Assembly: GCF_003569785.1 (NCBI RefSeq)
Contig: NZ_KZ983993.1
Location: forward strand, 83,114 to 147,113
DNA: 64,000 bases
Direction of reading: 5' to 3'
From: Leucobacter sp. wl10
GTDB lineage: Bacteria > Actinomycetota > Actinomycetes > Actinomycetales > Microbacteriaceae
Shown: positions 1 through 8,053 of the stretch, one piece after another
Layout: each line of letters begins with the position of its first letter
Numbering within the stretch: the stretch's first letter is position 1
Notes under the pieces: model-generated
The model's database searches: none
The model's input: the letters and a program-made list of their open reading frames with translations, nothing else
What the model was told of the DNA's origin: nothing
Translations under genes and position numbers: made by a program

Positions 1-2236
1 CGTCGAGCTTCACCCGCATCACGGGCTGCTCGCCCGCGAGGTCGCTGCGCACCGCCTGCACGCCGGCGGCCCCGGAGAGCTCCTTCTGCAGCAGGTCGCT
101 GGCGCGCTGCAGCGCGGCCGGGTCGGATCCCCTGATCTGCAGGGCGATCCCGTCGCCCGCCGCTCCGCCGACGAACGCGTCCTGCGTCTGCAGCTGCACC
201 TTCCCGGCGTCGGGAAGGGTCTTGAGCGTTCGCTCCACCGCGTCGCCGACGGCCGCGGCGTCGGCTCCGTCCTCGAGCTGCAGGTCGTACGAGATCGCCT
301 CCGTCGCGCCTCCGGAACCGCCCGCTCCGGCGGTTCCGAGCGGAATCGACGTCATGACGTCGCGCACGCCGGCCACTTCGCCGAGTGCGCGCTCCACCGG
401 CTCCGCCGCGGCGACCAGGGCATCTCCGCCTCCCGACCCCGCAGCCTCGGCGCCGCCTCCGACCGGAACCGGCGGCGTCTGGGTAACCCGCAGGCTCTCG
501 TTGCCCGAGGAGCCGAGGAAGTCGGTCTGCAGGAACGGCGTCATCGCGAGCGTCGCGACGAGGACGAGCGTCGACGAGATCAGGGTGATCGCGGGGTGGC
601 GCCGCGTCGCGTTCAGCACGGGCATGAGGGCGCGCTGCAGACGATCGGGGGCCGTGTGGATCTCTGCCAGATCGCTCTCGGGCGCCGCGGGATCCGTCGC
701 GTCGCCGTCGCGGTGCCGCTCGTGGACGGGCCTCGCCCTCGCAGCCGTCGCGCGCATGAACCAGTACGCCAGCACCGGCACGATCGTGAGCGCCACGAGC
801 AGCGAGGCGAGCAGCGCGATCGTCACCGTCACCGCGAAGGGGCGGAACAGCTGCCCCGCGATGCCCGAGACGAGGGCGATCGGCAGGAACACCGCCACCG
901 TGGTGAGCGTCGAGGCGGTGATCGCGCCCGCGACCTGCCGCACCGAGGCGACGACCCCCGCGGGCGTGAGGGGTCCGGATCCGCGCCGTCGGCTGATGTT
1001 CTCGATCACCACGATCGAGTCGTCCACGACCCGCCCGATCGCGATCGTGAGCGCGCCCAGCGTCAGGATGTTGAGGGTGTTGCCGCTCCACCACAGCCCG
1101 ACGAGCGTGATGAGCAGTGAGAGGGGGATCGAGACCGCCGCGATCACGGTCGATCGCCACGAGCCGAGGAAGGCGAGGATCACCAGTACGGCGAAGAGCA
1201 GGCCCAGCCCGCCCTCGACCGAGAGGTCCTTGATCGACTGCTCGATGTACGGCGCCTGATCGAAGATCGAGACGAACTCGGCCTGCAGGCCCGGCGCGAG
1301 GCGGTCGAGCTCGGCGGTGACGGCGCGCGAGATGTCCACGACGTTCGCGCCCTGGGAGGGGAAGACCTGCAGCGTCAGCGCGGGGTTGCCGTTGACGCGC
1401 GAGATGGTGTCGGCGGGCACGGCCTCGACGCTCACGTCGGCGAAGTCGGAGACGCGCACGACGCCGCTCTCGCCGCCGCTCTCCACGGTGAGCGGCATCG
1501 CGGAGATCTCCTCGACGGCCTTCTCCGGGGAGGAGCTCGGCGCCGATCCGACCGTCACCGACACGGGACCGTCCGCCGTCTCGGCCTGGCCGGCGGGGAG
1601 CGCGGCGCCGCGCGATTCGAGTGCGGGGGCGATCTGAGCGGGGTCGACCTTCAGCCGCTCGACGTCGGCCGGGCGCGGCGCGATCAGGATCCGCTGATCC
1701 TGACGACCCGCGAGGTCGACCCGCTGCACGCCGCTCAACCCCTGCAGCGCCGGCACGACCTCCTGCGCGAGGGCGTCTCCGAACGCGGCTTCATCCTTCG
1801 CGGTGCCCGCGCTCAGCACCATGGCGGGTATCTCGTCGGAGCCCCCGGAGAAGACCTGCACCTCCGTGCCGTTCGGAAACGAGGACTTCAGGGATTCGGC
1901 GGCGGAGCGGATGGTGCGCAGCGTGTCGGCGTCGTTCTCGCCGAAGGGCCACTCGACCGTGATCTCCGCCGATCCGCTCGACGTGGACGAGGCGACCCGG
2001 GTCACCCCGGGCACGGCGCCGATCGCCTGCTCCGTCGGCTCGGTGATGACGCGCGCCATCTCCTCGGGGGCGAGGCCGGAGGACTGCACCGAGACGAACG
2101 CCATCGGGGCCTGCATCGGCGGCATGAGCTCCTGCTTGAGCGAGCTCATCGCGAAGACGCCGAGCACGGCCACCGCGAGCGTGGTCAACCCGACGATGAG
2201 GCGGTTCTTGAGGCTGGTGCGGGTGAGGAAGGACAT
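1..2236 (-). CDS. RND-family efflux transporter, N-terminal ~745 residues (runs off window)
   Basis: Inner-membrane proton-driven exporter of the AcrB/HAE1 type. The frame is open from an ATG at 2234-2236 to the window edge, so the C-terminal third is missing. A first membrane helix lies at about residues 12-30, followed by a periplasmic-type porter region and a helix block at about 340-480. The paired aspartates of the proton relay are visible in VVDDSIVVIEN at about residues 403-413. Actinobacterial members often act without an outer-membrane partner. The substrate cannot be read from sequence. The start has a short upstream gap to the next gene on the same strand and no local regulator is seen. 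Confidence 0.9.
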   Translation of the reverse strand, partial: MSFLTRTSLKNRLIVGLTTLAVAVLGVFAMSSLKQELMPPMQAPMAFVSVQSSGLAPEEMARVITEPTEQAIGAVPGVTRVASSTSSGSAEITVEWPFGENDADTLRTIRSAAESLKSSFPNGTEVQVFSGGSDEIPAMVLSAGTAKDEAAFGDALAQEVVPALQGLSGVQRVDLAGRQDQRILIAPRPADVERLKVDPAQIAPALESRGAALPAGQAETADGPVSVTVGSAPSSSPEKAVEEISAMPLTVESGGESGVVRVSDFADVSVEAVPADTISRVNGNPALTLQVFPSQGANVVDISRAVTAELDRLAPGLQAEFVSIFDQAPYIEQSIKDLSVEGGLGLLFAVLVILAFLGSWRSTVIAAVSIPLSLLITLVGLWWSGNTLNILTLGALTIAIGRVVDDSIVVIENISRRRGSGPLTPAGVVASVRQVAGAITASTLTTVAVFLPIALVSGIAGQLFRPFAVTVTIALLASLLVALTIVPVLAYWFMRATAARARPVHERHRDGDATDPAAPESDLAEIHTAPDRLQRALMPVLNATRRHPAITLISSTLVLVATLAMTPFLQTDFLGSSGNESLRVTQTPPVPVGGGAEAAGSGGGDALVAAAEPVERALGEVAGVRDVMTSIPLGTAGAGGSGGATEAISYDLQLEDGADAAAVGDAVERTLKTLPDAGKVQLQTQDAFVGGAAGDGIALQIRGSDPAALQRASDLLQKELSGAAGVQAVRSDLAGEQPVMRVKLD

Positions 2237-2492
2237 GGGGCCTTTCGGTGGGGTGCGGCGATGTCGTCGCCGGATCCGGGGCGCGCACCTCGGCCGGAAT
2301 GACGGGGTGCGCGCTGGCGCACGCCGGCGATGCGCACTCCGCGCACCGCACCCTCGCCGGAGACACCCTCAGCCTCTCGGGTGTTCGGCGGTCGCGCATC
2401 CTCCCAGGGTGCTATTTCGGATCAGCCCGAAGTATGAGTCGGGAGACCCGGAGCGGCGGACCCCACCGGCTCGCCGCTCCGGGATCGAGGCC

Positions 2493-3506
2493 TCAGGCGA
2501 GCCGCGTCTCGGGCGCCATCGAGTAGGTGTGCTCGGGGTCGGCGAACACGGCATCGCCGAGGGCGTCGTCGATCGCCGCGAGCGTGTCGGCGTCGAGCTT
2601 GATCCCCGACGCCCGCACGGTCTCGGCGAGCTGCTCGGGGCGCGAGGCTCCGACGAGGGCGGACGCGACGTTCGCATTCTGCAGCACCCACGCGATGGCC
2701 AGCTGCGGCATGGTGAGCCCGGCCTGCTCGGCGATCGGGCGCAGGCGCTGCACGGCCGCCAGCACGTCGTCGCGCAGGAAGGACTCGATGAACTTCGCCC
2801 CGCCCCGTCGGTCGGTGGCGCGGGACCCCTCCGGTACCGCCCCGCCCGGAGCGTACTTGCCCGACAGCACCCCCTGCGCCATCGGCGACCACACGATCTG
2901 CGAGATCCCGAGCTCCTGCGAGGCGGGCACCACCCGGCCCTCGATGACGCGCCACAGCATCGAGTACTGCGGCTGGTTCGAGACGAGCTGCACGCCGAGC
3001 TCGCGCGCGAGCGCGTGGCCCTCGCGGAGCTGCTCCGCGGTCCACTCGGAGACGCCGATGTAGAGCGCCTTGCCCTGCCGCACGATGTCGGCGAAGGCCT
3101 GGAAGGTCTCCTCGAGCGGGGTCTCGGCGTCGAAGCGGTGCGCCTGGTAGAGGTCGACGTAGTCGGTGCCCAGGCGGCGGAGCGAGCCGTTGATCGACTC
3201 GAGCACGTGCTTGCGGCTGAGGCCCGTGTCGTTCGGCCCCTTGGGACCGGTGGGGAAGTACACCTTGGTGAAGATCTCGAGGCTCTCGCGGCGCTGGCCG
3301 CTGAGCGCGCGGCCGAGCACCTCTTCGGCCGCGAGGTTCGCGTAGGCGTCGGCCGTGTCGAAGGTGGTGATGCCCGCGTCGAGCGCGGCGTGCACCGTGG
3401 CGATCGCGTCGTCGTCGTCCACCTGCGAGGCGTGGGTCACCCAGTTGCCGTAGGTGATCTCCGAGACCTTGAATCCGCTGTTGCCGAGGTATCTGTATGC
3501 GACCAT
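2493..3506 (-). CDS. Aldo/keto reductase (Kv-beta-like subfamily)
   Basis: NADPH-dependent carbonyl reductase of the (beta/alpha)8 AKR superfamily, 337 aa, cytosolic. The catalytic tetrad is readable: Asp and Tyr in DTADAYANL, Lys in IFTKVY and His in LYQAHRFD. The C-terminal part shows the NADP-binding pattern typical of the family (SALVGASRPEQLAE). I chose the ATG at 3504-3506, giving the usual N terminus MVAYRYLG; a GTG three codons upstream is possible. It resembles the voltage-gated potassium channel beta-subunit-like reductases; the physiological substrate is unknown. It sits alone between an RND exporter and a lipase-like gene on the same strand. Confidence 0.9.
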   Translation of the reverse strand: MVAYRYLGNSGFKVSEITYGNWVTHASQVDDDDAIATVHAALDAGITTFDTADAYANLAAEEVLGRALSGQRRESLEIFTKVYFPTGPKGPNDTGLSRKHVLESINGSLRRLGTDYVDLYQAHRFDAETPLEETFQAFADIVRQGKALYIGVSEWTAEQLREGHALARELGVQLVSNQPQYSMLWRVIEGRVVPASQELGISQIVWSPMAQGVLSGKYAPGGAVPEGSRATDRRGGAKFIESFLRDDVLAAVQRLRPIAEQAGLTMPQLAIAWVLQNANVASALVGASRPEQLAETVRASGIKLDADTLAAIDDALGDAVFADPEHTYSMAPETRLA

Positions 3507-3578
3507 GCCGCCCACCCTAGCGGGGGCCGACCGCCATGATCAGGGCCGGGCGATCCGGTCGGACGGGCCCGGCGCAGC

Positions 3579-4481
3579 TCACCCGGAATCACCGGGCGAC
3601 ATCGTCGGTGCGACCCGCGTCCACTCCGCCAACTTCGCGGCGCGGCCGTCGCCGCTCGAGCGGCCGGTGAGCCGCCGCTTCACCCACGGCACCACGTGGT
3701 CGCGGGCGTAGCTCAGCTGCTCCCGGCGGGTGGGCCGCGGGATCGGCGCCGCCTCGATCGCCCAGCCGCTCGGCGGCGCGAGATCCAGCGCCCGCAGCAC
3801 GTTCGCGGCCACGCGGCGATGCCCCACGGGTGCGAGGTGCAGGCGGTCGGGCGACCAGTACTGCGACCCGCCCAGCTCGGCATCGCTCCAGTTGTCGGCG
3901 AAACGGATCCCGAGCCTCTCGGCGATGCCGCGCGCCTCCCGCACCAGCTCGTCGCCCTTCGCCCGCACCCGGTCGCCGCCCGGGAGCCCCGCCGTCGGGT
4001 TCGCCCCGGCGAGCAGCAGCGGCTCGGCTCCGGCCTCCCGGATCCGCACCAGCGCCCGCTCGGTCTCCGCGCTGATCCACGCGAGGTCGGTGCCGGGGCG
4101 CAGCATGTCGTTGCCGCCGCCGTTGAAGCTGACGAGCGTCGGGCCGAGGGCGAGCGCGGGTTCGAGCTGCTCCGCGATGATGGGGGCGAGCAGGCGACCG
4201 CGGATCGCGAGGTTCGCGTACTGGATCGGCTCGCCCGTCGCCTCGGCGATCCCCCGCGCGACGAGGTCGGCCCAGCCGCGCACCGAGCCGTCGGGCTGCT
4301 CGTCGCCGACGCCCTCGGTGAAGCTGTCGCCGACGGCGACGTAGCGGATCCGCGCCCGCTCCGGCCGCGGTGCTGCATGGGCGGCCGGGGCGGCTGTCTC
4401 CGCAGCGGGATCGTGTGTGCTGCGATCCCCCGCCTCTTGATCCCGAACCCGGTGCTCTCGCTCAGCCTGCCCGTCACCCAC
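3579..4481 (-). CDS. SGNH/GDSL-family hydrolase
   Basis: Probable esterase or lipase of the SGNH fold, 300 aa. The four consensus blocks are present: block I VGDSFTEG with the catalytic Ser, block II Gly in the NLAIRGR region, block III Asn in FNGGGNDML, and block V Asp and His in SPDRLHL. No signal peptide is seen, so it is likely cytosolic. The first ~43 residues are charged, low-complexity and probably disordered; the start is a GTG at 4481 and a downstream start is possible. A C-terminal basic tail follows the domain. Substrate unknown. Confidence 0.85.
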   Translation of the reverse strand: MGDGQAEREHRVRDQEAGDRSTHDPAAETAAPAAHAAPRPERARIRYVAVGDSFTEGVGDEQPDGSVRGWADLVARGIAEATGEPIQYANLAIRGRLLAPIIAEQLEPALALGPTLVSFNGGGNDMLRPGTDLAWISAETERALVRIREAGAEPLLLAGANPTAGLPGGDRVRAKGDELVREARGIAERLGIRFADNWSDAELGGSQYWSPDRLHLAPVGHRRVAANVLRALDLAPPSGWAIEAAPIPRPTRREQLSYARDHVVPWVKRRLTGRSSGDGRAAKLAEWTRVAPTMSPGDSG

Positions 4482-4797
4482 CCACCCAGCCTACGCCCGT
4501 CTCACCGCGCCCCTGCCCGCCGCTCCCCGGCCCTGCCCGCCGCTCCCCGGCCCTGCCCGCCGTCGGAACGCCAGAATCTTCCCGAAAGGCCAAGAAAATC
4601 GCGCTAATACCGTGGTGTCTCGGGAGGGCCGTGGTGCTTCGGTGTGCGAAAAGGCGTGCGGACCGAGAGCAGGGGCGGGCGGGCGAGGGGGCGCGGGCGA
4701 GAGAGGGGGCGGGCGGCAGGACGGGGACGGGGCGGTTCGGGAGAGGAAGGGGCGAGGGCGGCGCAAGACGGGTCGGAGCACGGGCGACACGCCCGGC
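4482..4797. other. Gene-free, repetitive GC-rich stretch
   Basis: About 315 bases between the divergently read hydrolase and the rpmB promoter. It starts with a 20-bp tandem repeat and passes into a strongly purine-rich + strand tract at about 4650-4770, with many runs of three to five G. No coding pattern is convincing on either strand. It carries the upstream region of the minus-strand hydrolase. Confidence 0.6.
4511..4562. repeat. 20-bp tandem repeat, 2.6 copies
   Basis: Two identical 20-bp units at 4511-4530 and 4531-4550 (CCCTGCCCGCCGCTCCCCGG) are followed by a 12-base partial unit. It is a local slippage-type repeat with no recognised function. Confidence 0.85.
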
Positions 4798-4826
4798 TTG
4801 TGCGATACCGGATCCTGACATAGAAT
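4798..4826 (+). promoter_or_regulatory. Probable sigma-A-type promoter of the rpmB operon
   Basis: A -35-like TTGTGC (4798-4803) and a -10-like TAGAAT (4821-4826) are 17 bp apart. Transcription would start near 4833, giving a leader of about 137 nt before rpmB. Confidence 0.55.
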
Positions 4827-4931
4827 CGATGTTTGGCTGCGCGCCGTCCCAGTGCGCAGACCGCGGGGGCCGCTCGCCTCGAGACCGGAATGACTTGTCA
4901 GGCCGGGGCACCTGCAGACAAGAAATCTTGG

Positions 4932-4951
4932 GTGGGGCCGTCCGGCCTCAC
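4932..4951 (+). promoter_or_regulatory. Leader hairpin upstream of the rpmB ribosome binding site
   Basis: Arms GTGGGGC (4932-4938) and GCCTCAC (4945-4951) form a 7-bp stem with one G-U pair and a 6-nt loop. It ends just before the purine-rich ribosome binding site (GAGAGGA) and might influence translation of the ribosomal protein operon. This is structural inference only. Confidence 0.35.
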
Positions 4952-4969
4952 GGTATGAGAGGAAACACC

Positions 4970-5206
4970 ATGGCAGCAGTGTGCCAGGTGACCGGCGCCG
5001 TTCCCGGCTTCGGTCACAACATCTCGCACTCGCACCGTCGTACCAAGCGCCGGTTCGATCCGAACATCCAAAAGAAGACCTACTTCGTGCCGTCGCTCGG
5101 CCGCAAGGTGACCCTCACCCTGTCGGCCAAGGGCATCAAGGTGATCGATGCCCGCGGCATCGACGCCGTCGTGGCTGATCTGCAGAAGCGTGGGGTGAAG
5201 TTCTAA
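4970..5206 (+). CDS. rpmB: 50S ribosomal protein bL28
   Basis: Structural protein of the large ribosomal subunit, 78 aa, the normal length. The N terminus MAAVCQVTG and the basic [13 protein letters not shown] stretch are diagnostic. It has a single Cys and so lacks the paired CxxC zinc ligands: it is the cysteine-poor (C-minus) form. A good ribosome binding site lies upstream. The stop overlaps the rpmG start (TAATG), so bL28, bL33 and uS14 are translationally coupled in one operon. In other actinobacteria C-minus paralogues of these three proteins form a Zur-repressed zinc-saving operon; I see no Zur-box-like palindrome here, so this copy may be constitutive. Confidence 0.97.
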   Translation: MAAVCQVTGAVPGFGHNISHSHRRTKRRFDPNIQKKTYFVPSLGRKVTLTLSAKGIKVIDARGIDAVVADLQKRGVKF

Positions 5207-5373
5207 TGGCGAAGGACAAGGACGTACGTCCGATCATCAAGCTCCGCTCGACCGCGGGGACCGGGTTCACCTACGTGACGAAGAAGAACCGCCGCAACAC
5301 CCCCGACCGCCTCGTGCTCAAGAAGTACGATCCGGTCATCCGCAAGCACGTCGAGTTCCGAGAGGAGCGCTAA
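5206..5373 (+). CDS. rpmG: 50S ribosomal protein bL33 (zinc-free form)
   Basis: Large-subunit ribosomal protein, 55 aa. It begins [20 protein letters not shown] and ends VEFREER. It contains no cysteine, whereas zinc-binding bL33 carries two CxxC pairs, so it is the C-minus version. Its ATG overlaps the rpmB stop by one base and its TAA is separated by two bases from rpsN. The order rpmB-rpmG-rpsN is the typical actinobacterial C-minus operon. Confidence 0.95.
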   Translation: MAKDKDVRPIIKLRSTAGTGFTYVTKKNRRNTPDRLVLKKYDPVIRKHVEFREER

Positions 5374-5375
5374 TC

Positions 5376-5681
5376 ATGGCGAAGAAGAGCATGATTGCGA
5401 AGAACAAGCAGCGCCAGGCGATCGTCGACCGCTACGCGGAGAAGCGCGCCGAGCTGAAGAAGGCCCTCATCGACCCCAACGGGACCGACGAGAGCCGCGA
5501 GGCCGCCCGCGTGGGCCTGCAGAAGCTCCCCCGCAACGCCTCGCCGGTGCGCGTGCGCAGCCGCGACGTCATCGACGGCCGCCCCCGCGGCGTGCTGTCG
5601 AAGTACGGCGTCTCGCGTGTGCGCTTCCGCGACATGGCGCACCGCGGCGAGCTGCCCGGCATCACGAAGTCGAGCTGGTAA
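5376..5681 (+). CDS. rpsN: 30S ribosomal protein uS14 (zinc-free form)
   Basis: Small-subunit ribosomal protein, 101 aa, the long zinc-independent class (the zinc class is about 61 aa with CxxC motifs). It starts [14 protein letters not shown] and ends with the conserved [15 protein letters not shown]. No cysteines are present. It is the last gene of the rpmB-rpmG-rpsN operon and is followed by a strong hairpin terminator about 40 bases downstream. Confidence 0.97.
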   Translation: MAKKSMIAKNKQRQAIVDRYAEKRAELKKALIDPNGTDESREAARVGLQKLPRNASPVRVRSRDVIDGRPRGVLSKYGVSRVRFRDMAHRGELPGITKSSW

Positions 5682-5722
5682 GCAGCTCGTGCTGTAAGCA
5701 AGCCTCGCAGGCCGCGATCGAA

Positions 5723-5760
5723 GCGGGCGCGGGTCCCCCGGGATCCGCGCCCGCTTTCGT
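5723..5760 (+). terminator. Rho-independent terminator of the rpmB-rpmG-rpsN operon
   Basis: Perfect 10-bp arms GCGGGCGCGG (5723-5732) and CCGCGCCCGC (5745-5754) are followed directly by TTTCGT. It lies about 40 bases after the rpsN stop. Confidence 0.85.
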
Positions 5761-5959
5761 GCCCGATGACGTATCGCGAGCCGCCGGCGGCCCCATATGA
5801 CACGCCGCGACACAAAATCCCCGCCGAGTTCCGCAGAATTCCGCCGAATTGGGGTAGATTCGTAGCGATCAACCGATCGGACCCTCCCAAACCGGGAGGG
5901 ATACCTGAACACGATCAGGGGCTGGGGAGCACTGCGTCTTCGCCCTGGAAGGACACAAC

Positions 5960-6238
5960 ATGGCACTCAACAAGACTGAGCTTGTCGCGAAGATCGCCGC
6001 CGAGACCGGCCAGAGCCAGGCCGCTGTTTCGAGCGTGATCGACGGCCTCTTCGCCGCGGTTTCCGAGACCGTCGCCGCAGGCGACAAGGTGTCGATCCCC
6101 GGCTGGCTCTCCTTCGAGACCGCGACCACCGCTGCTCGCACCGGCCGCAACCCCCGCACCGGCGAGACCATCGACATCCCCGCAGGCAAGCGCGTGAAGG
6201 TGTCGGTCGGCTCGAAGCTCAAGGCTGCCGTGAAGTAA
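5960..6238 (+). CDS. hup: DNA-binding protein HU
   Basis: Nucleoid-associated histone-like protein, 92 aa. The N terminus MALNKTELVAKIAAETG and the beta-arm region with RNPRTGETIDIPAGKRV are classic. It lacks the long lysine/alanine-rich tail of mycobacterial HupB, so it is the short bacterial HU. A ribosome binding site (GAAGGA) precedes the ATG. It stands alone with its own long upstream region and a strong terminator, as expected for a highly expressed single gene. The ~280-bp region before it holds short direct repeats of the type TTCCGC(A/C)GAA near 5829-5849 and a possible -10 TAGATT at 5855-5860. Confidence 0.96.
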   Translation: MALNKTELVAKIAAETGQSQAAVSSVIDGLFAAVSETVAAGDKVSIPGWLSFETATTAARTGRNPRTGETIDIPAGKRVKVSVGSKLKAAVK

Positions 6239-6250
6239 CCCGCTCTCCCT

Positions 6251-6291
6251 GAAGACCCCCGCTCGGCGTTCGTCGCCCGGCGGGGGTCTTC
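6251..6291. terminator. Strong bidirectional terminator between hup and dcd
   Basis: Perfect 12-bp arms GAAGACCCCCGC (6251-6262) and GCGGGGGTCTTC (6280-6291) lie between the convergent hup and dcd genes. It is well placed to stop transcripts from both sides. Confidence 0.85.
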
Positions 6292-6355
6292 TCGTGTCCG
6301 CTGTTCCAAGCGGCGGGCGATGCGATCGGGATCGGGAAAACGTTGGCCCGAGGGC

Positions 6356-6961
6356 TCAGCCGCCCGCGTGCCCCTCGTCGGTGACGGTCACATCGGCGCG
6401 GTGGAAGTTGAGGTGCGAGCGCGAGGCCGTGGGTCCGCGCTGGCCCAGGTAGCGGGAGAACGTTGCGCCCGCGCCGTACGGCCGCTCGGCCGGCGAGAGC
6501 AGCTTGAAGAAGCAGAGCTGGCCGATCTTCATGCCGGGCCAGAGGCGGATCGGCAGGGTGGCGACGTTGGAGAGCTCGAGGGTGACGTGCCCCTCGAAGC
6601 CGGGATCGATGAAGCCCGCGGTGGAGTGCGTGAGCAGGCCGAGCCGGCCGAGCGAGCTCTTGCCCTCGAGGCGGGCCGCGATGTCGTCCGGCAGGCCCAC
6701 CTTCTCGAAGGTGGAACCGAGCACGAACTCGCCGGGGTGCAGGATGAAGCCCTCGGCCGGGTCGACCTCGATGAGGCGGGTCAGCTCGGGCTGCTCCTCG
6801 GCGGGGTCGATGACCGCGTACTTGTGGTTGTCGAAGAGACGGAAGTAGCGGTCGAGCCGCACGTCGACGCTCGACGGCTGCACCATCGAGGCCTCGCTGG
6901 GCGTGAGCCTGATGCGCCCGGATTCGAGTTCGGCGTTGATGTCGCGGTCTGAGAGCAGCAC
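6356..6961 (-). CDS. dcd: dCTP deaminase, dUMP-forming (bifunctional deaminase/diphosphatase)
   Basis: Converts dCTP to dUMP for thymidylate synthesis; soluble homotrimer, 201 aa. The conserved core [20 protein letters not shown] at about residues 100-119 holds substrate-binding and catalytic positions. The HSTAGF version, rather than the VHVTAHRID type of the enterobacterial enzyme, matches the bifunctional class known from mycobacteria that also removes pyrophosphate. The ELSN segment after it carries the expected catalytic Glu. The gene is convergent with hup. Confidence 0.94.
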   Translation of the reverse strand: MLLSDRDINAELESGRIRLTPSEASMVQPSSVDVRLDRYFRLFDNHKYAVIDPAEEQPELTRLIEVDPAEGFILHPGEFVLGSTFEKVGLPDDIAARLEGKSSLGRLGLLTHSTAGFIDPGFEGHVTLELSNVATLPIRLWPGMKIGQLCFFKLLSPAERPYGAGATFSRYLGQRGPTASRSHLNFHRADVTVTDEGHAGG

Positions 6962-6989
6962 GTGTCGAGTCTACGGGAATGGCCCCCGG

Positions 6990-7115
6990 CGGGTGATCTC
7001 GGCCATGACGGTCACGCTCTCCGCCGACCACCGGGTGCTCGACGGCGCGCTCGCCGCCGAGTGGCTCGCCGCCTTCGCGAAGCGCATCGAGCAGCCGCTG
7101 GGTCTGCTGGTCTAG
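6990..7115 (+). pseudogene. Remnant of a dihydrolipoamide acyltransferase (E2) C-terminus
   Basis: The frame ending in TAG at 7113-7115 reads MTVTLSADHRVLDGALAAEW and then continues to PLGLLV. This is the terminal ~40 residues of the E2 catalytic domain of a 2-oxoacid dehydrogenase complex, including the DHRxxDG motif with the active-site His. No upstream E2 sequence is present; the same frame runs into the antisense of dcd. The piece therefore looks like the 3' stump of a deleted gene, left between dcd and the azoreductase. A small independent ORF is possible but has no sensible start or function. Confidence 0.7.
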
Positions 7116-7154
7116 GCTCGAACGACCCGCACACCTCCGCCGAAGGGACTCCGC

Positions 7155-7781
7155 ATGCCCGTACTGCTCCGCATCGACTCCTCTGCCGGCGGCGCCGACT
7201 CCAGGTCCCGCCGCATCACGGACGAGCTCGCCGGGGCCTGGCTCGCCCGCGGCGAGGAGTTCTCCGTGGTCGCGCGGGATCTGAACGCGTCCCCGCCGCC
7301 GCACCTCGGCGACACCGCCCAGCACTGGCCCGAGCGCCTGCGCGGCGGCGCCGTGCTGGACGCCGGGACCGCCGCGCTGCAGGGTGAGCTGATCGCCGAG
7401 CTGCTCGCGGCCGACGCGGTCGTCATCGGCGCGCCCATGTACAACTACACCTTTCCCTCGACGCTGAAGGCGTGGCTCGACTTCGTCCACGTGCCCGGCG
7501 TCACCGCCCCGTTCGACGAGCCGACCCAGCCGCTCGCCGGCCGCCCCGCCGTGATCGTGAGCGCGCGCGGCGCCACCGACGACGACGGCGCCTTCGAGCA
7601 CGTCTTCGCCCCGCTGCGGCTCGCCCTGGGCGACGGGCTCGGCATGGACGTGCACGTCGTCTCGACGAGCCGCACCCTGGCCGACGCCGTCCCCGACCTC
7701 GACGCCGCGCTCGCCGCCGAGGAGCTCGCGCGGGCGCTCGACCGGGTGCGCGAGCTCGGAGCGTCGCTGCCTGCGACGTGA
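7155..7781 (+). CDS. FMN-dependent NADH:azoreductase / flavodoxin-fold quinone reductase
   Basis: Two-electron reductase of azo dyes and quinones, 208 aa, flavodoxin-like fold. The N-terminal phosphate-binding segment (LLRIDSSAGGADSRSR) and the FMN-binding signature PMYNYTFPSTLKAWLD at about residues 95-110 are characteristic of AzoR (AcpD) proteins. The start ATG at 7155 follows AAGGGA. It is cytosolic and stands alone; it is convergent with the DUF4143 ATPase gene across a 270-bp gap in which I recognise nothing. Confidence 0.9.
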   Translation: MPVLLRIDSSAGGADSRSRRITDELAGAWLARGEEFSVVARDLNASPPPHLGDTAQHWPERLRGGAVLDAGTAALQGELIAELLAADAVVIGAPMYNYTFPSTLKAWLDFVHVPGVTAPFDEPTQPLAGRPAVIVSARGATDDDGAFEHVFAPLRLALGDGLGMDVHVVSTSRTLADAVPDLDAALAAEELARALDRVRELGASLPAT

Positions 7782-8053
7782 TCCTGAGCTGGCTCCTGCG
7801 CTCGGCGGAGGAGTGCAGCTGGCGTCGAGATTCCGCACGAATCGAGTCAGAGATGCGCGGCAGGTAGCTTGCAACCAGATCTCCACAGTGCCGGTAAGTG
7901 TGGATCTGAAGAACCGCCACGTATGGATTTGGGGTGAACTCAAGTAGGTATTTGGGGCGTATTCAGGCTCGGAACCGGCGACTACCCGCCACACCGAGCC
8001 CCGATCGTGTTGCGCAGCGCGTTCTCGGCTGAACCCGTCCTCGTCTGCCCCTG

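Noticed and set aside
4827..4969. Zur box upstream of the rpmB operon
   Set aside because: No AT-rich TGAAAAT-type palindrome was found between the promoter and rpmB; calling Zur control from gene content alone is not supported.
7782..8053. A small gene or tRNA in the gap after the azoreductase
   Set aside because: No tRNA cloverleaf and no ORF with a ribosome binding site; only slightly AT-richer sequence is seen.
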